Shown: positions 23,905-36,270 of the stretch, in pieces
Numbering within the stretch: the first letter of the stretch is position 1
Layout of the letters: each line of letters starts with the position of its first letter
Assembly: GCF_030704535.1 (NCBI RefSeq)
Contig: NC_081819.1
Location: forward strand, 18,138,001-18,202,000
Reading direction: 5' to 3'
DNA length: 64,000 nt
Origin: Vitis vinifera
Taxonomy: Eukaryota > Streptophyta > Magnoliopsida > Vitales > Vitaceae
Made by a program: the position numbers and the translations under genes
Notes under the pieces: model-generated
The model's database searches: none
What the model saw: the letters and a program-made list of their open reading frames with translations, nothing else
What the model was told of the DNA's origin: nothing

Positions 23905-24376
23905 GTCAATCTTAAGCATGCAACTTGATTAGGCTATAAAACTTTGGTATGCTCTTGATATGTTCTTTATTTTTAGAAATAGAATATTTTATACAAAAAA
24001 ATTCGAGTAAAAGATCTTCATTTATTCTAAGTGTTTTTAAGAATAAGATTAATTTTTATGATCACTCATGGCGTTTAAATTATTCAATTTTAGTATTTTT
24101 AGTATGAATGCAACTTGTTTCTAGGGTTCATATCGTTTATGTCAATCTTAAGCATGCAACTTGATTAGGCTATAAAACTTTGGTATGCTCTTGATATGTT
24201 CTTTATTTTTAGAAATAGAATATTTTATACAAAAAAATTCGAGTAAAAGATCTTCATTTATTCTAAGTGATTTTAAGAATAAGATTAATTTTTATGATCA
24301 CTCATGGCGTTTAAATTATTCAATTTTAGTATTTTTAGTATGAATGCAACTTGTTTCTAGGGTTCATATCGTTTAT
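23905..24376. repeat. Two-copy tandem repeat, 236-bp unit
   Basis: Copies at 23905-24140 and 24141-24376 are almost identical; I see one clear mismatch near AAGTGTTTT/AAGTGATTT. There is no coding content and no resemblance to a known element. The near identity implies a recent slippage or unequal exchange event, or an assembly duplication. Confidence 0.93.
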
Positions 24377-24710
24377 TATTATTTTTTTCTTATTTATTAC
24401 TCATTTTTTTAAATTTTTTATTAAATAAAAAAAGTTAAAATATTAACTTATTACTCATTTTTTAAAAATAATAGCTAAATAAAAAATTAAAATATTTAGA
24501 TTTTTTGAATAGTAAAAATAATCTATTAGTTTTTTTTACTTATTAATTAATATTTAATAAAAATAAAACATTAAAAAAATAAATTTAATATTTAATACCA
24601 TTAAATACTATTTAGTTTTAAGTTCTATTTAGAATTAAGTCTGGAAATGTATAAATGTTTTAGTGCAAAAAGATATACAAACAAAAATCTATACACATGA
24701 TACAGTAGTA

Positions 24711-26266
24711 TTAAGAGATACTGTCCGGTGAGAAATTTAGAAAACCCTTTTCTTTGCAGCATTGGATTGCTTCCTCAAACATTTCATCCACCCCATACTT
24801 GTATTTGAACCCAGCATCCAAAAGCTTCTTCGATGATGCCCCAGGTATTCTGAAACCTTGAATCTCCTTCAAAGAACTGGAAAAAGGAAAAAAAAATGAT
24901 CATTTTTCCTTTCAGAAGAAAAAAAAAAAAAAATCCCTGAAGAATATCAAGAAGGACTAAAAACAGAACTCACTCTATTGTGGGTATTGGAAGTTGTGGG
25001 TACTTGGCAGAGAGAAGCTCAGACATCTCATTAAGTGTTAGTATGTCTGATGAACAAATATACCTGCCTTTTGCATCTGGGTATTCCAGAAGAAAGATGT
25101 GTGCACTGGCTACATCATCTACATGCACCATTGATGTGTTCTTTAGATATTGATAGTGATGCTGGTTACCTGCATAGATAGATATCTTGTTAAGAATTCA
25201 TGTCTCGAAGCAAATTATTGAGAGACATACTTGAATAGATCTTTCAGCTGAGTTATAATGAAGGGTTAGTGAGACTGAGGCATGAGATATACCCAAGATC
25301 ATAGCCAGTATCAAGTGGACTGATCCTGGAAAACCTGGACAAATGAAGGGACCAACTACAAAAGAAGGGATCAAAGACACCAGATCCAATCCATGTTGTT
25401 CTGCAAATTCAAGAGCTGCCCTTTCGATTCTTGTCTTGGAAATCACATATGACGATCCTAAGGGCTTTATAGAATTGATCACATCTATATCACTCCATGA
25501 ACTCTCATCCATTATGTCTTCATCCTTGTTATTGTACACGACAGCAGCTGTACTAGAAGTGTACACAACTCGCTTCACTGTCTTTGACTTCAGGCAACCC
25601 TTTAAAATTCCTAAAGTTCCTTCCACTGATCTTCTGATCACAGTTTCCTGGGGTTCTCCCTCTTCAAAATCCACGGGATGAGCAACATGGAAAACTCCAA
25701 TACATCCTTCAATGGCTGCATCAAAACTCTGGGGCTCACTGAGATCTGCCTTGAAGATTTGGAGCCTTTCCGATGCTCCCGGTAGGTTTGTTAGGTAGCG
25801 AATGTCTTTCTTGATTTCTGATCACATTTGAAAATGTCACAATTTCTTGAGTTTGCTTTCTATGCAAAAAGGGTGCAAAAATAACTACTAATTATATAAA
25901 GGTGGTTCTGAAGCAGAAGGGTATATCATAAACCCCACAATTGAAGATTTCTAAAAGGGGAAGAAGTAAGAGAGGAATCTCCCTTAAAATTCATAAGTCT
26001 GAGGCATAAAATAATTATTCCTCATCATCGGTTGCCCAAGAAGCCCAAGCATGTGAAGGTAGTTAACATGTAAAAAAAGCAGATGATGAGCTAGCCATAA
26101 AAAATCAATGAAGTAGTACTGGGTTAACAGACGAAAGATACATACGAGGGTGAGATCGAATGGTGGCATTAACAGAGTAACCATGTTGAAGAAGCTTCAT
26201 GATTAGCCATGATGCTATGAATCCTGTACCCCCTGTTACACACACCTTCCCTTTCTCACCTTCCAT
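24711..26266 (-). CDS. VR4: vestitone-reductase-like NAD(P)H-dependent reductase with extended C-terminus
   Basis: The exons 26146-26266, 25293-25817, 24974-25169 and 24711-24876 give 335 residues. The Rossmann loop, the TSSTA serine segment and a YVISK catalytic motif (YxxxK) are present. Exon 4 reads past the point where VR1-VR3 stop: the codon after Lys-Gly-Phe-Leu is AAT instead of TAG, adding NFSPDSIS before a TAA. Position 3 of the Tyr motif (Val for Met) and many other changes make it distinct from VR1-VR3. It is the most upstream member of the array in transcription direction. Substrate unknown. Confidence 0.92.
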
Positions 26267-26487
26267 TTCTTATCTCTTTCTCTCTCTCTCTCTCATCCTT
26301 TTTCTTTCTTCTCGGTATTTCTCTCCCTTCTCTCCAAGTTGAATGTCAATTTAACTTCACACGTTATCTCTCTTGAGTCTTGATTTCTTTCTCTCGCTTT
26401 CTCTCACAGGTTGCGTGTCAATTTACAGTGTGAGTAGTTTACACTCCATTGCCACGATCATTTTCGATGGAAAGGTTTTCTTTCTCT
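26267..26487. promoter_or_regulatory. VR4 upstream region
   Basis: A CT-rich leader with the TCTTGATTTCTTTCTCTCGC motif shared with VR1 and VR2. Only about 220 bp separate the VR4 start from the Copia element, so its more distal promoter has been displaced. Confidence 0.5.
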
Positions 26488-26988
26488 TGTAGGAATTTTT
26501 ATGTGTGGACCTAAACAATTAATTTGATAATTTCATAAATCAGTGTTAATTTAATTTGTGTATTGTGATCCATAATGGGGCTGGACACATTATTGCTTGA
26601 TTTCTATGGGTTCACCCTAATTCACTTGACTGTCCCATTAAGTCAAGTGGTCCAAATTGTGTATGTGTGATATGTAATATATATATATATAAGGGAAAAA
26701 GGCAGGGTGACTATCCTATTCTGTTATGTTTTTCTCCTTGGGATTGAGAAGAGAATGTACTGCACGAACGAACTCTTTAGAGCACACAATTATTTTGGGT
26801 GTTGAAAGGGAAGAGCCAATTGAACTCGAGGTTTCTCTCCTTCACGAATTGAACGCATCCTTGAACATCAAAAGAACACAGGAATGACTTTCTATGGGAT
26901 CAATCAAGGTTAGTTTTTCTTAATTCCCAATTTTTATTGTATGCTTTAATGTCTTTCATGAGATCCTGTTTATGATTTAAATTTTTCA
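26488..26988 (+). repeat. 5' LTR of the Copia element
   Basis: Begins TGTAGGAATT and ends TTTTTCA, 501 bp. It contains a TA-rich promoter-like segment near 26680. It pairs with the LTR at 32434. Confidence 0.93.
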
Positions 26989-29900
26989 TCAATTGGTATC
27001 AGAGCACCCATAGATGACATTTAAGTTGCAATTTTTTTTTTAAAGTTTTTGGATTAATCAAGGTTTTCTCGAAGTCAATTTTTGGGGCTTTTTTTCGTTT
27101 GATGTTAATTCTCCATTTTGAAGAAAAATTGATGTTGGAGACTTGTAGAAAACATCTTTTGGAGGAAAATCCAGAATTTTTTTTGGTTTTTTGGAACTCA
27201 ATTGATGGAATTTCGAAAACTAAGGTTTCTTATGGCTCTTCGTTTATGCGTTTTTGTGCAAATTTTTAGTCAAGATTGATGGATTAATATTTGATGACGG
27301 AAAATCGGTTGTTTGTGTAGGAAATTGCATAGTTTTTTTTGCCGAAATTTTTTTTTCTTCTCTAGATCTGTACAGCTAGAACCAGGGTTGTTCAGCCCGT
27401 GGAAAAGATGATGACGTCATCATGACATCATAATTTAAAAAAAAAACAAAAAAAACATTTTTTTTTTGTCTTGGCATTCTTGGAATGATAATGCATATGT
27501 TGGAATTATTATGCATTTATAAAATTTGGATTTATTGGGACACTTATTATTGTTATTGTTGTTGTTCTTTTGGGTATAATTTTTGTGTTATACCAATAAT
27601 GTTGTCCTAAACTATTTTGTTCAATATCTCAATTTATTATGACATTGAAGAACACTTGTGTGATTGCCTATCGTAATTCTAAGTGTGTCAAGTTGTGCAA
27701 ATTGAGATATTTTGAATTCATCATGACAATAGTGAACATATATGTGGTTGCCCATCGTGATCCTATATGTGTCAAATTGTCTTTGTTGAAATATTTAATC
27801 TCCCACATTTTGGTTGTTTTATTATTGTAATTACTAAGATCCATACAGGTATTGTAATTGTCCTATCGATAATTATAATCCTTGGTAGGATGTTTAGATT
27901 GGTGAAGGAAATTAATTATATATTATGAATCGTACTATTTTTTTTTTTTGCCCTTTCGGTAATAAAATTAGTGCATCTTGGTTGTGATATATAATTATTT
28001 GTCCTTACCGCTATGAAATTTTCAAAATTCCAAGCTATTGGTAAATTGAGTAATTCTGGAAACTAGCAAACAACATGATTTTGTAGTAACATGCATATTG
28101 TTTTATTTTGCTATTTTCCAGCAACTAGCAATCCTAGTATTACTCTGCAATTGTCTGTCATCAAGCTTTTTACAGGAAATAATTTTGAGGAATGGTTTGA
28201 GTCTTTCAACGTCCATATGACCCTGCAAAATCTGGACTTGACTTTGAGAGTTGATGAGTCAAGTAAACCCACTTATATGAGCTCTACAGACGAAAGATCC
28301 TTTTATGAGAAATGGGAGCACTCCAATAAGAGTTGTCTGATGGTGATGAAATACACTATGGATAAGTCCATTAAAGAATGTGTGCCAAAGACAGAAAGGG
28401 CCAAAGATTTTTTGGAATATGTGAAGGCCAATTATACCAAGACTGATAAGGCAAAAATGGCAACTCACTTGAAGCTTCTCAAAACCACTGTGTATGATGG
28501 AGTAGGTGGGGTTAGAGATCACATCATCAAACTAAAGCACTATTTCAACAAGGCAAATGAGATGAAAGTGGAGTTAAGTGAGAAATTCCTGAAATGGCTA
28601 ATACTTAAGTCTCTTCCTGCTTCCTTTGATGCAGTGAAGTTGACCTATAATGCCTTGAAGGAAGAATGGACTTTGGAGGAGTTGATGTCCATTGTGGTGC
28701 AATATGAAGTCTCACTGAAGAAAAATGAGACTCACTTCATTGCTCTTGTTATTGATCATGGGAGCAATATGAAGAAAAAACCTCAACACAAGAATTCTGG
28801 TGGCTCTAAGCAATTCAAGAGGAGAGGGAATTTGAGTCAAGGAGCCCTTAGTGGATCTGCTTCATCTATTGGTACAAAGAATGAGAAATTCAAGTGGAAG
28901 TGCAACTTTTGTCATAAGGTTAGGCATAAGCAGGTTGATTGCTTCAAGTTTAAAAATTGGCTAGAGAAAAAGAAGAAATGTAAAATTGTGGTTGTGATTG
29001 ATTTGAATGCAAACATGATTGAGACTAATATTGTTAATGTTCATGTCAATTCTTGGTGGTTAGATACTGGTGCCACTATTCATGTTACTAATTCTTTGTA
29101 GGAGATGACAAAGAAAAGGAGGTCGTCAAAGCATGAAGAATTTGTGTACATGGGTAATGGAAGCAAAGTGAAAGTAGAATTTTTTGGCATCATAAAACTG
29201 AGATTGGCCACCGAAAGCTTTTTATTGTTACACGATGTTGTTTACATTCCCTCACTTAGGAGGAATTTGATTTATGTATCTGTTTTGGATAGACATGGTT
29301 ATTCTTTTCACTTTGGAGGTGGAAAAGTGGATATTTTTAGCAACTCAGTCTTAATTGACAATGGTATTTTGTTTGGCAATCTTTATAGTCTCAGTTTGCA
29401 TCATGGTCCTTTGTGTGATTCATCTTCCGTTAATTCTGTTGTTGGTTGCAAGCATGCTAGAATGAATTTGAGTTCTTCTATGTTGTGGCACAAATGCTTA
29501 GGTCATATTTCTAAGCAAAGATTAGAGAGATTGGTTAGAGATGGTGTGCTTTCTGATCTTGATTTCTCAGACTTCGAGACTTGTGTTGTTTACTTAAAGG
29601 GGAAGATGATAGCTAAGACCATAAATGAGAAGATTGATAGGTGCGAAGACACTTTAGACTTGATCCACACAGATATATGTGGTCCTTTGACACCAACTGC
29701 TTTAGGGGGTTATAAATATTTCATCACTTTTATTGATGATTTCTCTAGATATGGTTATGTTGAACTAATCCATGAGAAATCTGACTCCCTAAATGTGTTT
29801 AAGGCCTTTAAGGCTAAGGTGGAGTTTTAGTTGGGAAAGCCCATTAAAGTTGTGAAGTCTGATAGAGGTGGTGAGTATTATGGGAGATATGATGAGACTG

Positions 29901-32433
29901 GACAAAATCATGGACCATTCGCTAAGTTTCTATTGGAATGTCGCATTGATGCGAGATATACAATGTCAGGCACTTCTCAACAGAATGGGGTTGCAGAAAG
30001 GAGGAATCGCACATTATTGGATATGGTGAGGTGCATGTTGTCTAATTCCTCATTGCCAGAATTTTTGTGGGGTGAAGCCTTAAGGACCGCGACATATATT
30101 TTGAATCAAGTGCCTAGTAAGTTTGTGCCTAAGACACCTTATGAGCTATGGTCAGGGAAGATACCGAGTTTTCATCATTTCCATGTTTGGGAATATAAGG
30201 TTGAGGTTAGGCCCTATAACCCACAGTCAAAGAAACTTGATCCTAAAACCATCAATGGTTTCTTTGTAGGTTATTGCATTGGATCAAGGGGTTCCAGATT
30301 TTATTGTTCATCTCATACCACTAGGATCATTAAGTCAGACAGGGTTGTATACTTTGAGGATGAAGTTAATGTTGATCCAATTTTTGTGCCTTGTGAAATA
30401 CCTTTTGGAGAAGAGCATGTTGTGATTCCTTTTCCTACATCTTATGTTCCAAATGTGGATGTTCCTATTGTCCAACAGCCAGCCACTAATCAAAGAGAGC
30501 ATGGTGATCAAGTGGAATCTAGCATTCCCGTTGATAATACTATTGTTGATGGGGTTCCTTTAAGAAGATCACAAAGGGTTCGTAGGCCAGCTATTTCAAA
30601 TGACTACATGATTTATTTGCAGGAGCATGAGTATGATGGTTATGATGTTTCTGATCCAATCACTTATCAAGAAGCAATTCATTGTCCTCAATTCACTTAT
30701 TGGAAAAAAGCCATGGATGATGAAATGAATCTTATGTATATGAATAGTGTTTGGGACTTGGTCGAATTGCCACATGGTTGTAAACCAATTGGGTGTAAGT
30801 GGGTCTTTAAGACCAAACGTGATTCTTGTGGGCGAATAGAGAAATATAAAGCTAGACTTGTGGTTAAAGGTTATAGTCAAAGAGAAGAGATTGATTTTAA
30901 GGAAACCTTCTCACCTGTGTCGACCAAGGACATTTTTAGAGTGATTATGGCTATAGTAGCTCATTTTGATTTGGAACTACATCAGATGGATGTCAAGACA
31001 GCTTTCTTAAATGGTGATTTGGATGAGGACGTGTATATGGAGCAGCCTACTGGTTTTTATAGAAGTTGGAAAGGAACACTTAGTTTGTAAGCTTAATAAG
31101 TCAATTTATGGTCTTAAACAGGTTTCAAGGCAGTGGTATCTAAAGTTTGATAGGATTATCACCCAAAATAGTTTTAAAGAGAATACAATTGACAAATGCA
31201 TATATTTGAGGGTCAGTGAGAGTAGTTACATATTTCTTGTTTTATATGTTGATGACATACTACTCGCATCAAATGATTCTGACTTGTTGATTGAGACAAA
31301 GCACATGTTGTCAACCCATTTTTGACATGAAGGATCTTGGTGAGGCTTCTTATGTTTTGGGCATAAAGAGTCTTCGTGATAAGGCTAATGAGGTGCTCAA
31401 ATTGTCTCAACGAACCTATATTGAGAAGATATTAAGGAGGTTCAATATGCACAACTGTAGTTCTACTAAAGCACCAATTGTGAAGGGTGATAAATTTTCA
31501 AAGGCTCAGTGTCCTCAAAATGATGATGAGAGAGAGGAAATGAGAATCATTCCTTATTCATCTTTGGTTAGCAGCCTTATGTATGCTCAAGTATGTACAC
31601 GCCCTGATATTGCTTTTGTTGTGGGCATGTTGGGAAGATACTTGAGCAATCCTGGGAGTCAACATTGGAAAGCTGCTAAGAAGGTCCTTAGGTATTTGCA
31701 AGGAACTAAGGACTCAATGTTGACATATCGGCGCACCAACATACTTGATGTAGTTGGGTTTTGTGATGCTGATTTTGCTGGTTGCATAGATGATAAGAAA
31801 TCCATTACAAGCTATATTTTTATGATGGCAGGAGGAGCTTTATCTTGGAAAAGTGTCAAGCAGACACTTACAACATCCTCAACTATGGAGGCAAAGTATG
31901 TGGCATGTTATGAGGCTTGTTGTCATGCTAAGTGGGTGCAGAATTTTATTTCAGCTTTGGGAGTTGTTGACTCCATTTCTAAACCGCTAAAATTATTTTG
32001 TGACAATTCCGTAGCTGTTGTTTTCTCTAAGAACGCTAGGAGTATTTCTCGCTCCAAACATATTGATGTAAAATTCTATTTTGTTAAGGAGAAAGTAGTA
32101 GAGTCTCTTATTGATATTGAGCACATGTCCACAAAAAGTATGTTGGCGGATCCACTAACAAAAGGCTTACCCATAGTTGTGTTTCAGGAACATGTATCTC
32201 AAATGGGGTTGTTGGAAGCCTAAGTTGTATTAAGTTAGTGGGAGCCACTTTTGGTATTGTAATATTATGCTATTGTTGGAAGGATTGATATTATTGTATA
32301 TTTCCCTGTGAATCAAGCAATGAAGCATATATGATTGCTTTTGATTATTTGTTTTTGATGAGATTCTATGGGGCATTGATTTATGATTATGTATAAGTTG
32401 TGATGTTTGATTATATAGTCCAAGTGGGAGAAT

Positions 32434-32930
32434 TGTTGGAATTTTTATGTGTGGACTTACATAATCAATTTGATAATGTCATAAATCAATGTTAATTTAA
32501 TTTGTGCATTGTGATCCATAATGGAGCTGGACACATTATTGCTTGATTTCTATGGGCTCACCCTAATTCACTTGGCTGACTCATTAAGTCAAGTGGTCCA
32601 AACTGTGTATGTGTGATATGTAATATATATATAAGGGAAAAAGGCAGGGTGGCTATCCTATTATGTTTTGTTTTTCTCTTTGGGATTGAGAAGAAAATGT
32701 ACTGCACGAACAAACTCTTCAGAGCACACAGTTATTTTGGATGTTGAAAGGGAAGAGCCAATTGAACCCGGGGTTTCTCTCCTTCACGAATTGAACGCAT
32801 CCTTAAACATCAAAAGAGCACAGGAATGGCTTTCTATGGGATTAATCAAGGTCAATTTTTCTTAATTCCCAATTTTTATTGTATGCTTTAATGTCTTTCA
32901 TGAGATCTTGTTTATGGTTTAAATTTTTCA
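32434..32930 (+). repeat. 3' LTR of the Copia element
   Basis: Begins TGTTGGAATT and ends TTTTTCA, 497 bp. It differs from the 5' LTR by about 33 substitutions and a short TA indel, as counted by eye. Confidence 0.93.
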
Positions 32931-35175
32931 TGAGTCCTTTTTTTCCTCTTAAAATAGTATAGGGCTCATTTGGTCATGTTTTTTAGGACTTGTTTTCAAA
33001 AATTATTTTAAAGTTAAAAAAAAATGGTTTTTTGATATTTTCTGAAAATAAGGGTGTTTGCAAGTTATTTTTTAAAATACTCTTCAAAGAACAAAAGGCA
33101 AAAATTTCATTTGGATAAATAAATTTTAGTTTTTTTAATAATAATTTTTTATTTTGATTATGTGAATTTTGTATGTTCAATTTATATAATATCAATTAAA
33201 TGTAATTCAAGTCTTATTAAAAATAAAAAATATATATTTTTATAATAATAAATAAATTGAAAATACATCATTTTTAATAAAATATGAATACTAATATTAT
33301 GATAAAATCATAACTTATATTTTGTATAAAAAAATATATTATTTTAGTCTATATTATAAAATAAGGATATTAACATTGTATAAAAATAATATTATTTTAA
33401 TATGTATTATAAAATATGAATTTAACCGTTTATAGAGGTATAATTGATTTTTTTTTTGTTAAAAATGAATAATAATAATTTAAAAATAAAAATAGTTAAT
33501 AAAATTTTAGTTTAGATGAGTTAAAAAATAAATTTTAATTTTTTTTAATATGTGAATAAATCAAGCTTTTTTGTAATCATCAAAAGATTAGGAAAACCTT
33601 TAAGCTAATATAAGATAAATAAAATTGACTCATTACTTAATTCAGATCTAATTTAACAAATAAAATTTTCACAAAATTACAATTATGTATAAAGAAGAAA
33701 CTAGCAAAATAATATTTCAGATGAGTTTTGTTTATAAATTAACTTTCTAATATATTATTAAATTTTGAATGTCAGTAACTTTCTAGTATTAATTTCATCA
33801 ACTTTTGAATTTGAAATGATTTTTACAAATTAATAAATCTTATGTATTAAGTATTACTTAATTTGAAATCTATTTACTTAATAAAAAATTTAGAGAAAAT
33901 TAAAAAAAAATTCAAAAAAAAGCACAGATAAAGAAATCATATTTAAAGATTTTTGGTATGGAGTGGTGGAGATACAACAAATCCAAAAAATATTGTATTC
34001 TATTTTATTTATTTCTATGAATTTTTAAATTATTTTTTATTTTTATTTTGAAAATTATGTGAAAGCAAATTTTGGTTGTTGTAGAAACATGAAAAGTATT
34101 TTGTATAGGATAAGATTGCCACATAAATTTTTTAAAAATAATTTTTTATTGGATGGTTACATGCTCTCAGTATTTTAAAGAATTAATTGGTAAAAAAAAT
34201 GATAAAATAATCCTCATGGATTTAACATTATATATATTTTTACTTGAAGAGTAATCAATTTTTTACATAAATACATCGATCATTTCAAGTATTTACATGT
34301 AGGTTTTAAAAAAGTAAAAATGTTTTTATCAAAATATGATTAAAAAAATAATGAAATATTAGATTTTTAAAATCAGGTTTTCAACGACACTTTTAATCAA
34401 ATAACCTTATTTTAAATATGAGTTAATTAGTAAGTGAAAATCAAATGATTGAAAAATGCTGCGATTGAGATTTATCATTTATCTACGTAAGTGAAAAGAG
34501 GAATCCGTTAATTAGTTAATTCTGTTTAAACATTCGGCTAGAAACCCCAAGTTCAAATTAATTTTTATGTTTTTGATGACGTTTTCAGACAAAAGGCTGC
34601 AATATCCGTTAAAAATAACTGAATTTTTTTATTCGTTATTCTAGTTGTCCGAGATTTGGAACAATTAGTACGTAACAAAAACTCACACATAGAGAAATAT
34701 AAGGACCTTCTTCTCCTAAATGACGAATTATTTGAATTTAATCATTCCAAAGGTATTTATTAACTGTTAATATCAAAAACAGACATTTAAGACTTGGTTT
34801 GATAATTATTTTTAAAAATAAATTTTAAAAATTATTTTATGATATTTTATAGAATAAAACCTAAAATATTTTTAATTTATTTATATATATTTTAAAAATA
34901 ATTTTTACAGCTTTATTTTTAATTATTCTACGTATTATATAATTATTTGAAAACAATGGAAAATAATTTTCGGATTTTTAAAAGTGTTTTATTGTTATTA
35001 TTATTATTACGGAGAATAGAAAACAAAACCGTTATCAAACCAACCCATAAAATTTATTCCAATTCATAGAAGTATATCCAGAACCTGAATACATTATTCA
35101 TCAACTTTATTCATAACCCAAAAACCCACCAAACAAGAACTCTCAAAGCTACTACTGGGGTGGATGATCAGAACC
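32931..35175. other. AT-rich spacer downstream of RR1
   Basis: Strongly AT-rich with no gene seen. The stretch about 34560-34660 resembles 39590-39690 below RR2 (AATATCCGTTAAAAATAACT against AAATCCGTTAAAATTAACTG), so the RR duplication included 3' flanking DNA. Confidence 0.5.
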
Positions 35176-36270
35176 CTATTTGGGGAACAGTTGGTCGCCG
35201 CCTTTCGCCATATCGGACCCCTCATGATCATCTTCTGTTTCAGCCTCAGATTTCTTATCTGTTCCCTGCTCCTGTGGTGGTGGCGGCAGCCATGGTTGTG
35301 GGGGCGGTATGAGCTGTTCGTCTTCAATGGGGTTGGTGCACAAACCCGACCCACTGTCTGCAGTTCCAGAGGCAGAGCTTCCAGCAATATTCAGCTTTGG
35401 CTTCTTGGGCATGGGTGAAGTCAGGGTATCTTCCTCCTCTTCTTTCCTGGTCTCTACAGCGGACTCTTGATGGCTCTTCTCTCCATCACTCACTGCACTA
35501 TATTCATCTCCATCTCCATCTCCATCTCCATCCGATTCGTCTTCTTCCTCGAATGATTCAACAACCTCAACAATAGTTACATTACTACTCCCCTTCTTTT
35601 CAGTTTCTAGGCTGAGTTTCTGTCGTCTTCTCTTAAAGACATACTGCCAAAAGTTCGTCACATCCTCCATTAAAACTGGCTTCACGAGATAGTACTCAGC
35701 GCCTCTTCTAAGACTTTTTAACATCACATCCTCATTCGAATCAGCAGACATAACTGCAACATTACCAACAAAGAAAAAAGGCAGAAAATCAAGAAGAAAG
35801 AACAACAAATGAAGAAGAAAAAGACAGTGAGATGAGCAGAAGATGACTTGAGAAGAAGTAATTAACGCCACTCACTGACAACAGGCAATTTGGAAGTTCT
35901 TCTGATTTCATCAAGAAGGTCGAGTCCGTACATGTCAGGCATGTGAAGCTCCGTCATAACGAGGTCAACTCCACACCCTCCTTCTAGTGTCATTGCCAAA
36001 GCATCCACAGCTCGATCAACAGTCAAAACTGATCATCAAAAGTAAAAACCACGACCACAAAAAAAAGAAAAATGTTAAGAGAATTGTTCATGGAAATTAG
36101 AATGAAAGAGAGAAGGAAACAACACCTTCATATGTCAAGGCTCTGAGCATTCCTGAAACGATCATGAGGCAGGTGGGATCACAATCCACAACCAAAACAC
36201 AGATGTCTCTGTGCCCTTTAAATTCTTCAGTAGGAGTAACTGATGATGAAGAAGCTTTCTCACTGCCCAT
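35176..36270 (-). CDS. RR1: type-B-like pseudo-response regulator without DNA-binding domain
   Basis: The exons 36126-36270, 35876-36028 and 35753 down to 35176 join to 291 residues. Residues 22 to about 140 form a receiver domain, but the acidic pair is Asp-Cys (VVDCD) and the phosphoacceptor site is Glu75 (VMTELHMPD). The conserved Lys (VKPV) remains. It is therefore unlikely to take a phosphate from an HPt protein, like clock-type pseudo-regulators. An acidic stretch of Asp-Gly repeats and a KKPKL basic patch follow. Where RR2 and type-B regulators have the GARP/Myb domain, RR1 passes directly into a Pro-rich tail similar to the RR2 C-terminus. The start is placed by alignment with RR2; an upstream in-frame ATG exists. 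It is probably expressed as a non-DNA-binding variant, or is decaying. Confidence 0.8.

Larger units (their letters stand above)
26488..32930 (+). mobile_element. Ty1/Copia LTR retrotransposon, about 6.4 kb, broken
   Basis: Two LTRs (26488-26988 and 32434-32930) bound the element. The primer-binding site TGGTATCAGAGC lies 5 bp after the 5' LTR, and the purine-rich CAAGTGGGAGAAT tract abuts the 3' LTR. Domains in Copia order are gag with a CCHC knuckle (about 28.1-28.95 kb), protease with a DTGA motif (about 29.06), integrase (about 29.5-30.3), reverse transcriptase with YVDD (about 30.75-31.35) and RNase H (about 31.7-32.2). A leader of about 1.1 kb precedes gag. The coding region is broken in roughly three to five places, so it is a fossil. 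The LTRs differ at about 33 sites by eye (6-7%), suggesting an insertion several million years old, depending on the rate used. No 5-bp target duplication is visible at its ends. Confidence 0.95.
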
